Shown here: piece by piece, positions 1 through 5,568 of the stretch | How the letters are laid out: every line of letters starts with the position of its first letter | Numbering within the stretch: the stretch's first letter is position 1 | Assembly: GCA_002409445.1 (NCBI GenBank) | Contig: DHNJ01000017.1 | Coordinates: 1 to 8,840 of the forward strand | Source: Armatimonadetes bacterium UBA5419 | GTDB lineage: Bacteria > Armatimonadota > UBA10988 | DNA: 8,840 bases | Direction of reading: 5' to 3' | Program-made: the position numbers and the translations under genes | The notes under the pieces: generated by a model | Told to the model about the DNA's origin: nothing | What the model saw: only the letters and a program-made list of their open reading frames with translations | Databases searched by the model: none

Positions 1-2865
1 CGCTAGGGCGTTGTACTGCTGCGTCAGGGTCACCCCCGCCGCCTGCGCCGCCACCCGATGCCCATGCAGCCGCTCCGCCAACTCGCGAATCACCCCCCGC
101 TGCCCCTCGTCGGCCGCGGGGAAGGGGAAGGGGTCGAAGCAGCGGGTCTTGGTGTAGCGCGGCCGGTCCTCTAGCGTGCCGCCCGAGGCCAGCGCCCAGG
201 TCACATGCCAACGGCTGGACAGCACACCGAGGTAGTAGGCGTCGTCGAGAGCGATGTTGACCAGCATGTTGTCCGGCAGAATGGACTCGTCGAGGAACAC
301 GAAGAACCGGTGCTTTGCCGTCTCGGGTGTGGCGATGTAGCGTGGCAGGCCCGCGAGCATCTCACGCAACTTCGGGTTGGTTTCGCCGAAGAGCCACCAG
401 TTCTCGCGCCTGACCTTCCGCGCGTTGTGATCCCTCCTCGGTTTGACATATTCCACCACGTGCTGGTAGACCGCTGGATACCGGTCCCGTACCTGCTCGG
501 CCGTTAGGCCAAACAGATCGATGACCAGCACTCCGCGCGATGTGTCGGTGATGTCCTTCCCATTACGGTAGTTGCGTATGTGTTGCTCGATCCCTGGCAC
601 TGTACCCAAGCCAAGCTCCGCCGCCAGTTCAGGCGTGACGATGAAGCCGTCCCCAAACAGGCAGACACCGCGATTGGCCAGGTCGCGGTTGCTCTGCAAC
701 GCTACGATTCCGGTCACATCTACCCCAACCGTCAGGTCCGCGTTGATCACCCCTTCTACTCGCTCGAACGTCACCGCCCGCGCCTCGTCGCCGTCGGCGT
801 GCTTCTCTTCGGCCGTGACGGTTGCCAACGTGCCCTCGCGGTGCCCCTCCTGGGCCACCGTCATCGCGATGCGCACCGCCGCCCCCTCCGCCGCGTCGAC
901 CCACGGGTGGTCGGGGATCGCGAAGGCCAGCGAGACCGGCGGCTCACCCGCCAGCGCCGCCGCGACAACCCGCCGGCTGAAGGTCTGCGCGATGCTGTTG
1001 GTCGTGATGAACCCGAAGCGACGAATGCGGCCCTCGCGCAGCAGGCCCGCAGCCTTGTGCCACCAGTACATGACCAGATCCGTGCTGTCGGCGACGTCGG
1101 GATACGCCGCCCGCAGCGCCTCGGTGTAGCCGTCGCCGAAAGCCGCGCGCATCATCGCGATGCCCATGAACGGCGGGTTCCCCACCACGTAGTCCGCCTG
1201 CGGCCACTCCGCTGGCTGCGGGTCGAGGTAGTCGTAGACCAGCTCGCGCGCGTTCTCGTCGGGCACGTCCAGGCCCGTGGTCGGGTGCTTGATGGTCGTG
1301 TGGCCGTCCCAGCGGGTGACCGGCTGGCCGTTTTCTAGGCGGATGCGACGCTCGCGCCAGGTCAGCACGGCGTCGCGGCAGTCGATGTAGCGGTCGCCGT
1401 CGAGCACCGGCTCGGGCGGGCTGGCCGCGCCGTAGGTGCGGCGGTGCCACTGCAGGTAGCCGATCCAGACGACCAGGCTGGCGATAGCCGCGGCGCGCGG
1501 GTTGACCTCCAGCCCGAGCAGTTGCGCCGGCCCGACCGTGCCGATCTCGGTCAGCCCGCGTTCATGGTCGCCGTACTGCTCGCGCGCGGCGACGACGTCG
1601 TTCTCCAGCCGTTTGAGCCCCTCGAGCGTGACGTAGAGGAAGTTGCCGCTGCCGCAGGCCGGGTCGAGCACGCGGACCGTGCAGAGACGCTGGTGGAACC
1701 GCCGCAGCAACTCGACCGCGCGCGCCGGGTCGCTCTGCGCGTAGGCCGCCGCCTGCGCCGCCTCCCACTCGGCCCGCAGCGGGGCGATCACCGTCGGCTC
1801 GATCAGCCGCTCGACATAGGCCCGCGGCGTGTAGTGCGCGCCGAGCTTGTGCCGCTCGCGCGGGTCGAGCGCGCGTTCGAGCAGACTACCAAAGATCGCC
1901 GGATCCACGTTCTGCCAGTCGGCCTCGGCCGCCTCAAGCAGCGCGCCGGCCTGCGCCGGGGTCAGCGGCAGGGCGGTCGGGTTGGCGAAGAGCGGGCCGT
2001 TGAAGTGGAGCACGGTGTCGAGCAGCGAGGCCGACCAGCCGCCGGTCTTCATCGCCCGCCACAGCTCCTCAACCGCGCGGACAAAGACCTCGGGCGGGCG
2101 GTCCTGGAGCGAGGCGAGCAGGCCGGTGAACCCGCTGCCCGGGAGCAGGCCGACGTCCTCGACAAACATGGTGAACAAGCATCGCATCAAGAAGTCGGCG
2201 ACCGAGTCGGGGCTGTGGTCGGCCTCGAGCTCGCGGCTCAGCTCGGCCAGCCGGCCGGCCAGCGCGCGGGTGGCTTGGGCGGTTTGGCGGCTGGGGTCGA
2301 GCTGCGCGGGGTCGGTCCAGACGGTGCGCAGCAGGTCCAGATTGTCGGGGTCGCGCAGGTCGCCGAGGCGGATGCGCTTGGCCCGGGCGTCGGGGTACGG
2401 CGTGTACTCGCCGCCGGTGCGGGTGAACTCGGCGTAGAGGTCGAAGGTCGCGCCGACATCGCAGATGATGATGAACGGCGGCGGCGGCGCGATGCTGCGG
2501 TCGAGTGCGGCGATGTACTGCTTGGCCTGCGCCCGAGCCCGCTCGAGCACCGCATCCATCCCCGGCCGCGCCTGCCGCTCGCCCGGCAGCGTGCCGTCGT
2601 CGGCGCGGCGGCCCTGCTTGCTCTCGAGCACGAAGCAGTCGCGCTTGTACAGGTCGATCCGGCCCCAGCGTCGGCGTGCGCCGTCGTCGTCGAGATAGTC
2701 CACGCCGCGCTCGAAGACATACGCATCGCGCGCCGGGTCGCCGGTCGTCGGCCGCGGCTTCTCCACCTCGAGCACCTCGCAGAGTTCGCCCAGATACGTC
2801 TGCGAGTTCCCCTGCTCCGACCCGGCCGACCGTTCCCACTTGCTGATGAACTGGTCGATGTCCAT
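1..2865 (-). CDS. MmeI-like type IIG/IIL restriction-modification enzyme (C-terminus cut by window edge)
   Basis: This reading frame runs from an ATG at 2865 to base 1 without a stop, giving 955 visible residues; the C-terminus lies outside the window. It should be a fused DNA endonuclease and adenine N6-methyltransferase acting on DNA in the cytoplasm. Seen in order: an N-terminal nuclease region with D71, nine residues, then E81-S-K83, the D-X9-EXK layout of MmeI; a family block around DPAIFGSLLE (321 on) leading to GAHYTP (342-347); SAM-binding motif I DPACGSGNFL (401-410); catalytic motif NPPF (563-566); then FITTNSI; a target-recognition region about 690-875; and a C-terminal block with LGVLSSRWH (879 on) and DPFPFP (911-916). 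MmeI itself is about 920 residues, so little is probably missing. No separate specificity or methylase gene is next to it, as expected for a self-contained enzyme. The recognition sequence cannot be read from the protein. The target-recognition part has clearly lower G+C than the rest. The family call is strong; restriction activity is inferred. Confidence 0.93.
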   Translation of the reverse strand, partial: MDIDQFISKWERSAGSEQGNSQTYLGELCEVLEVEKPRPTTGDPARDAYVFERGVDYLDDDGARRRWGRIDLYKRDCFVLESKQGRRADDGTLPGERQARPGMDAVLERARAQAKQYIAALDRSIAPPPPFIIICDVGATFDLYAEFTRTGGEYTPYPDARAKRIRLGDLRDPDNLDLLRTVWTDPAQLDPSRQTAQATRALAGRLAELSRELEADHSPDSVADFLMRCLFTMFVEDVGLLPGSGFTGLLASLQDRPPEVFVRAVEELWRAMKTGGWSASLLDTVLHFNGPLFANPTALPLTPAQAGALLEAAEADWQNVDPAIFGSLLERALDPRERHKLGAHYTPRAYVERLIEPTVIAPLRAEWEAAQAAAYAQSDPARAVELLRRFHQRLCTVRVLDPACGSGNFLYVTLEGLKRLENDVVAAREQYGDHERGLTEIGTVGPAQLLGLEVNPRAAAIASLVVWIGYLQWHRRTYGAASPPEPVLDGDRYIDCRDAVLTWRERRIRLENGQPVTRWDGHTTIKHPTTGLDVPDENARELVYDYLDPQPAEWPQADYVVGNPPFMGIAMMRAAFGDGYTEALRAAYPDVADSTDLVMYWWHKAAGLLREGRIRRFGFITTNSIAQTFSRRVVAAALAGEPPVSLAFAIPDHPWVDAAEGAAVRIAMTVAQEGHREGTLATVTAEEKHADGDEARAVTFERVEGVINADLTVGVDVTGIVALQSNRDLANRGVCLFGDGFIVTPELAAELGLGTVPGIEQHIRNYRNGKDITDTSRGVLVIDLFGLTAEQVRDRYPAVYQHVVEYVKPRRDHNARKVRRENWWLFGETNPKLREMLAGLPRYIATPETAKHRFFVFLDESILPDNMLVNIALDDAYYLGVLSSRWHVTWALASGGTLEDRPRYTKTRCFDPFPFPAADEGQRGVIRELAERLHGHRVAAQAAGVTLTQQYNALA

Positions 2866-2872
2866 AGGGCGG

Positions 2873-2878
2873 AGTATA
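2873..2878 (-). promoter_or_regulatory. Candidate -10 box (TATACT) for the restriction-modification gene
   Basis: On the minus strand TATACT (5/6 match to TATAAT) ends seven bases before the ATG at 2865. Transcription would therefore start at or next to the start codon, giving a leaderless or nearly leaderless mRNA. This agrees with the absence of any Shine-Dalgarno-like sequence before this ATG. No convincing -35 hexamer is visible at 16-18 bases. The 9-mer GCTATACTC containing this box recurs exactly in front of the mannosidase gene. Confidence 0.5.
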
Positions 2879-2949
2879 GCGGGTTTGGGGAAGGAGTACG
2901 TAACGCCGATCCACCCCCGCCCAACCGATCCCCTGCCTGCCCGGCCGAC

Positions 2950-2980
2950 CCTAACTGGGACCGCGGACGTGAACGTCCGC
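2950..2980 (+). repeat. Palindromic repeat, copy 1 of 5 (compensated stem variant)
   Basis: It begins with CCTAACTGGGACCGCGGAC, shared with the copies at 3105 and 8802. The core at 2963-2980 is GCGGACGT, a two-base loop GA, then ACGTCCGC, an uninterrupted 8-bp stem. Relative to the common core (GCGGACA / TGTCCGC) the seventh pair is G-C instead of A-T, so both arms changed together. Confidence 0.8.
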
Positions 2981-3033
2981 ACGACCACAGGTGTGTACAG
3001 GCCATCGTGGCCGGAGCCGGCCGCGGCCGCCCC

Positions 3034-3060
3034 ATTGTACCGCCGCCGCTTCGGCGGCAG
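3034..3060 (+). repeat. 27-base GTAC/CCGCCG hairpin repeat, copy 1 of 3
   Basis: The unit starts ATTGTACCGCCGCCGCTT and ends CGGCGGCAG. The CCGCCG and CGGCGG blocks can pair into a short stem around CTT. It is repeated at 8640-8666 in the same orientation (one substitution) and at 3319-3345 inverted (one substitution in 27). It contains TACAAT on the minus strand, but I do not call it a promoter because it travels as part of the repeat. Confidence 0.85.
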
Positions 3061-3104
3061 CGCCGCGGCACACAGTAGCCGCACCTGACCCCCTCCGCCC
3101 GCGG

Positions 3105-3135
3105 CCTAACTGGGACCGCGGACACTCTTGTCCGC
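3105..3135 (+). repeat. Palindromic repeat, copy 2 of 5
   Basis: CCTAACTGGGACCGCGGAC followed by the core GCGGACA (3118-3124), loop CTCT, TGTCCGC (3129-3135): a perfect 7-bp stem. It shares the CCTAACTGGG leader with the copies at 2950 and 8802. Confidence 0.85.
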
Positions 3136-3194
3136 AGCAAACCTGCCTGCACGGCGAACCACACATTGCCGGCCGGCCGTCAGCGCTACGATCA

Positions 3195-3266
3195 GCCGCC
3201 CGCCCGGGACCGCGGACCCTCTTGTCCGCAGCTGCCAGCAACAATGCCGGCGAGCGCCGGCGGTCC
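3195..3266 (+). repeat. Composite double-hairpin repeat, copy A
   Basis: It starts GCCGCCCGCCCGGGACCGCG and runs into the palindrome core at 3212-3229 (GCGGAC / GTCCGC, the seventh pair mismatched). It continues through CAGCTGCCAGCAACA to a second hairpin, GCCGGCG AG CGCCGGC. The whole unit recurs at 8707-8779 with a few substitutions and one inserted base, so the two hairpins move or are maintained as a single module. Confidence 0.85.
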
Positions 3267-3318
3267 CTGCGGTGCTCCGTCCCCTACCTTGTCCCATCAG
3301 CCAAGGCGTGCCGCACCC

Positions 3319-3345
3319 CTGCCGCCCAAGCGGCGGCGGTACAAT
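3319..3345 (-). repeat. 27-base GTAC/CCGCCG hairpin repeat, copy 2 of 3 (inverted)
   Basis: Read on the minus strand it is the same unit as 3034-3060 with one change (CTTGGG for CTTCGG). It begins 16 bases beyond the TAG stop of the LptD-like gene and is in that gene's transcribed orientation, so it could also form a 3' hairpin on that mRNA. There is no T-run after it, so a standard intrinsic terminator is not supported. Confidence 0.85.
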
Positions 3346-3360
3346 TCGGCGCCCGTGCCC

Positions 3361-5397
3361 CTAAAACGCGTTATCAATCTCAAAGTAAATCCGCTGGCGC
3401 TCGATGTTGTAGCGCAGGCGGATCTCGCGGCCGCCGAGCAGGCGGTAGACCCAGAACTCGGTCTCGCTGAACGAGCCGTAGTTGCTCGTCTGCCAGACCG
3501 TCTGCGCCTGCAGGCCCCAGTGCTTCGAGAGCGAGTAGTCGACCAGCGCGGAGGCGGAGACCGCGGTATCGCGAATGCTGTAGCTGCCGTAGATGTAGCT
3601 GCGCCACTTGCTGCTCAGCAGCTGCCAGTCGAGACTCAGCAGATGGCGGTCGGGCAGGTTGTAGAGGGTGTTCCAGGACTTGTCGAAGGTGTAGCCCAGA
3701 CCCAGCGACATCCCGCCGGGCAGTTCCTGGCGATACGACGTGTTGAAGGTCAGCGCGATCTCGCGGTTGCCGTGGAGCGTGTTGGAGAAGCGCAGGCCGG
3801 CGTAGGGGAAGATCATCCCGCCGCGGTTGACCCGCCAGGGGGTGTGGTCCCAGGTCAGCGAGGCGCTCTGGCGCCAGTAGTCGCGCCCGCCGACCGCGTG
3901 GCTGTAGCCCGCGCCCAGGGCCATCGCGAACCGCGAGCCGCCCAGCGCCGGCACCCGCAGCGGGTTGCTCTGCCAGACCACGTTCGTGTTGTGGTAGATG
4001 CCGCCGCCCGGCCCCGCCAGGTTGTCCAGGTTGGCCGTCAGGTTCAGCGAGCCGGGGCCCAGCCGCGTGTACAGGTTGGCGTTCGAGTAGAGGTTGCGGT
4101 GCTCGGGCCAGGTCACCGCCAGCGAGGTGTAGGTGCTCTGGCCGAAGCGCTGGTCGCGGGTGTAGCTGAGGCCAAACTGCTTGCCGATGCGGTCGACGGT
4201 GAACGACCAGTCGCCGGTGTTGTAGGGCAGCTCGGCATAGTGCCGGTAGTAGACCTGCCAGCCGGTCTCGCGCGAGAACACGCCGCTGCGCCCGCCGCGC
4301 GCGAGGGTGATCTCGTTGGTCGCCAGGTCGCTCATGTTGAAGTAGTACGGGAAGTTGACGATCAGCCCGTCCTGGCTGGAGTAGCTGATGTACTGCGAGA
4401 ACCCCGCCGGCCCCGCGGGCAGCCCGCCGCTCGCGTAGTAGCCCAGCGGCTCGAAATAGTAGGGCAGGCTGAACATCCGCTTGCCCGCGGCGTAGAACTG
4501 CGGCTGGTCGAAGCGGATCTTCTCGTTCGGGTAGATCAGCGCCTTCTTGCTGCGAATCACGATCCCTTCGGTCGCGATGTCGATCATGTCGAAGCTGTCG
4601 GGCGGCAGCTCCATCGGCTCCATCGGCTGCAGCGTGCGCCCGGCGAAGAACTGCGTCACGCCGCTGCGTGTGCTGTACAGCGCCCCGTTCATCGTGCGCA
4701 GGTCGAACAGCAGCGCGTCGCCGAAGTAGGGCGGGCCGGTCGGCGCCTCCTCGCCCTCCTTCGGCTCGGGGTACGGCGGCGGGCCGACGCCGACGCTGAT
4801 CCGCCCCTGGAAATCGCGCGCCACGAGCATCTCGTCGCCCACGTAAATCTGCATCCGCGGCGCGCGGATCTCGACGCCCTGGTAGCTGACCTCGACGTCG
4901 CCGAGGCACTCCATGGTCATCAGCGAGGCGTCCGGGTGGTAGGCCAGGTAGGCCGCGCTGACCTTGAGGATGTCCTCGAACTGGATGCTCTCGACCGCCT
5001 GGGTGCCGAAGACGACGGTCGTCTGCGCCGTGGCCGTCGCCCCGCCGTCACGCAGCGAGGCCATGATCAGCGCCGTGGTCTCGTAGGTCGTCGCGCGGAT
5101 CTGCACCTGCGCGCGGCCGCCCTGGGTCTGCACGAGCATCTGCTGCCCGCCCAGCCCGCCGCCGCCAAACTCGGTCAGCTCACCGGCGGTGGTCGTGAAG
5201 AGGACGGCGACGGAGTCGCTGACCAGCGCCGCGCCGTCGCGCACGATCGCCGAGATGGTGATCGTCGAGACGCCGTCGGCGGGCACGCGCGTCGGTCGCG
5301 CGACCAGGTCGATCGAGCGCGCCTGCGCCGCGCCGGCCAGCGCCAGCAGCACCAGCAGCAGCCCCGCAGCTCTTCGGCCAGCCGACCGCCCACTCAA
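3361..5397 (-). CDS. LptD/OstA-like outer-membrane beta-barrel protein with N-terminal Ig-like domain
   Basis: Predicted 678-residue exported outer-membrane protein, probably related to the LptD lipopolysaccharide-assembly translocon. Seen in order, numbered from the TTG start: a signal peptide of about 26 residues (arginine-rich n-region, core LLLVLLALAGAA, cleavage after AQA); a bacterial Ig-like, Big_1-type domain at about 31-131 (ADGVSTITISA, FTTTAGEL); an OstA-type jellyroll at about 136-315 with GDVEVSYQGVEIRAPRMQIY, interrupted by a proline/glutamate-rich insert near 205-223; the phrase FSLPYYFEPLG near 309, similar to the LptD jellyroll-to-barrel junction; then alternating aromatic strands to a C-terminal phenylalanine (YFEIDNAF), typical of Bam-inserted barrels. 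I found only one cysteine (about 164), so LptD-type disulfides cannot form. The start is chosen at TTG 5397 because GGAGAG lies eight bases before it and it gives a compact signal peptide; upstream in-frame TTG 5469 and GTG 5466 would add a charged extension. No other lpt gene is nearby. The fold is well supported; lipopolysaccharide as cargo is inferred. Confidence 0.8.
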   Translation of the reverse strand: MSGRSAGRRAAGLLLVLLALAGAAQARSIDLVARPTRVPADGVSTITISAIVRDGAALVSDSVAVLFTTTAGELTEFGGGGLGGQQMLVQTQGGRAQVQIRATTYETTALIMASLRDGGATATAQTTVVFGTQAVESIQFEDILKVSAAYLAYHPDASLMTMECLGDVEVSYQGVEIRAPRMQIYVGDEMLVARDFQGRISVGVGPPPYPEPKEGEEAPTGPPYFGDALLFDLRTMNGALYSTRSGVTQFFAGRTLQPMEPMELPPDSFDMIDIATEGIVIRSKKALIYPNEKIRFDQPQFYAAGKRMFSLPYYFEPLGYYASGGLPAGPAGFSQYISYSSQDGLIVNFPYYFNMSDLATNEITLARGGRSGVFSRETGWQVYYRHYAELPYNTGDWSFTVDRIGKQFGLSYTRDQRFGQSTYTSLAVTWPEHRNLYSNANLYTRLGPGSLNLTANLDNLAGPGGGIYHNTNVVWQSNPLRVPALGGSRFAMALGAGYSHAVGGRDYWRQSASLTWDHTPWRVNRGGMIFPYAGLRFSNTLHGNREIALTFNTSYRQELPGGMSLGLGYTFDKSWNTLYNLPDRHLLSLDWQLLSSKWRSYIYGSYSIRDTAVSASALVDYSLSKHWGLQAQTVWQTSNYGSFSETEFWVYRLLGGREIRLRYNIERQRIYFEIDNAF

Positions 5398-5405
5398 CCG
5401 TTCGT

Positions 5406-5411
5406 CTCTCC
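5406..5411 (-). promoter_or_regulatory. Ribosome binding site (GGAGAG) that decides the TTG start
   Basis: GGAGAG on the minus strand sits eight bases before TTG 5397. There is no ATG in frame upstream. The alternative starts at 5469 (TTG) and 5466 (GTG) have only a run of G at a loose distance. This site, with the better signal peptide, supports the 678-residue product. Confidence 0.65.
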
Positions 5412-5457
5412 ACGCCGCACCGCACCGCGGCTCCGCGCGGCGCGCGGTGCCGGGCTC

Positions 5458-5463
5458 AGGATA
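5458..5463 (-). promoter_or_regulatory. Weak candidate -10 box (TATCCT) for the LptD-like gene
   Basis: TATCCT on the minus strand would place a transcript start near 5451, about 54 bases before TTG 5397. It would lie inside the coding region if translation began at 5469. No clear -35 is visible, so this is a low-confidence candidate. Confidence 0.2.
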
Positions 5464-5493
5464 CACCAACGCGCAACCCCCGGGAACCTTCAG

Positions 5494-5512
5494 GCCCCCG
5501 CCGCGCGGGGGC
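5494..5512. promoter_or_regulatory. Perfect GC-rich dyad between divergent genes, possible operator
   Basis: GCCCCCGC, a three-base spacer CGC, then GCGGGGGC: an uninterrupted 8-bp inverted repeat. It lies between the starts of the LptD-like and mannosidase genes and ends about where the -35 of the mannosidase promoter would begin. It could be a regulator site for either gene or a hairpin of chance GC composition. No T-run follows, so a terminator is unlikely. Confidence 0.3.
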
Positions 5513-5533
5513 TAGACGCGGCGGCCAACCTGC

Positions 5534-5539
5534 TATACT
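5534..5539 (+). promoter_or_regulatory. Candidate -10 box (TATACT) for the mannosidase gene
   Basis: TATACT within GCTATACTC, the same 9-mer found before the restriction enzyme gene. A transcript start near 5546 would leave a leader of about 23 bases. The best -35-like hexamer is TAGACG at 5513-5518 (4/6 to TTGACA), but the spacer is only 15 bases. Confidence 0.5.
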
Positions 5540-5558
5540 CGCGCCTATCCTGTCTTGT

Positions 5559-5562
5559 GGAG
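5559..5562 (+). promoter_or_regulatory. Ribosome binding site (GGAG) of the mannosidase gene
   Basis: GGAG lies six bases before ATG 5569. This fixes the start inside a frame that is open on the plus strand from at least 3166, where it is only the antisense of the LptD-like gene. Confidence 0.65.
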
Positions 5563-5568
5563 CCGAGC

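Larger units (their letters stand above)
3034..3345. mobile_element. Possible 312-bp MITE-like element bounded by 27-bp inverted repeats (speculative)
   Basis: The two ends are inverted copies matching at 26 of 27 bases, with ATTGTACC at the outer edge of each. The interior is non-coding and holds two GCGGACA-type palindromes and one GCCGGC hairpin. This is the shape of a non-autonomous element. Against it: no target-site duplication is visible (CGCCCC on the left, TCGGCG on the right), no transposase is present in the window, and a further palindrome copy lies outside at 2950. The units may simply be independent intergenic repeats. Confidence 0.25.
2866..3360. other. 495-bp non-coding region filled with palindromic repeats
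   Basis: No credible gene is seen here. The open frames across it are low-complexity arginine/proline/alanine-rich translations of the repeats and have no recognisable domain. The region lies between the start of the restriction enzyme gene and the end of the LptD-like gene, both on the minus strand. It contains three copies of a GCGGACA...TGTCCGC hairpin, one ATGCCGGCGAGCGCCGGC hairpin and two inverted copies of a 27-base GTAC/CCGCCG repeat, listed separately. Confidence 0.8.

Noticed and set aside
3034..3060. Intrinsic terminator
   Set aside because: The hairpin lacks a T-run and no gene ends upstream of it in that orientation.
1444..3078. Plus-strand 544-codon open frame
   Set aside because: It is antisense to the restriction enzyme gene, which has clear catalytic motifs; the plus-strand translation has none and runs on into the repeats.
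2950..3266. CRISPR array
   Set aside because: Repeats are palindromic, spaced unevenly (155 and 90 bases between starts), differ in sequence and length, and no cas gene is present.
3340..3345. TACAAT as a plus-strand promoter
   Set aside because: It lies inside the 27-base repeat, is present in every copy regardless of position, and points here into the 3' end of an antisense gene.
3166..5568. Plus-strand frame open for 2.4 kb before the mannosidase, suggesting a 1786-residue protein
   Set aside because: It is exactly antisense to the LptD-like gene. The translation is valine/alanine/arginine-rich without domains, and a promoter, Shine-Dalgarno site and family-typical N-terminus all appear at 5569.
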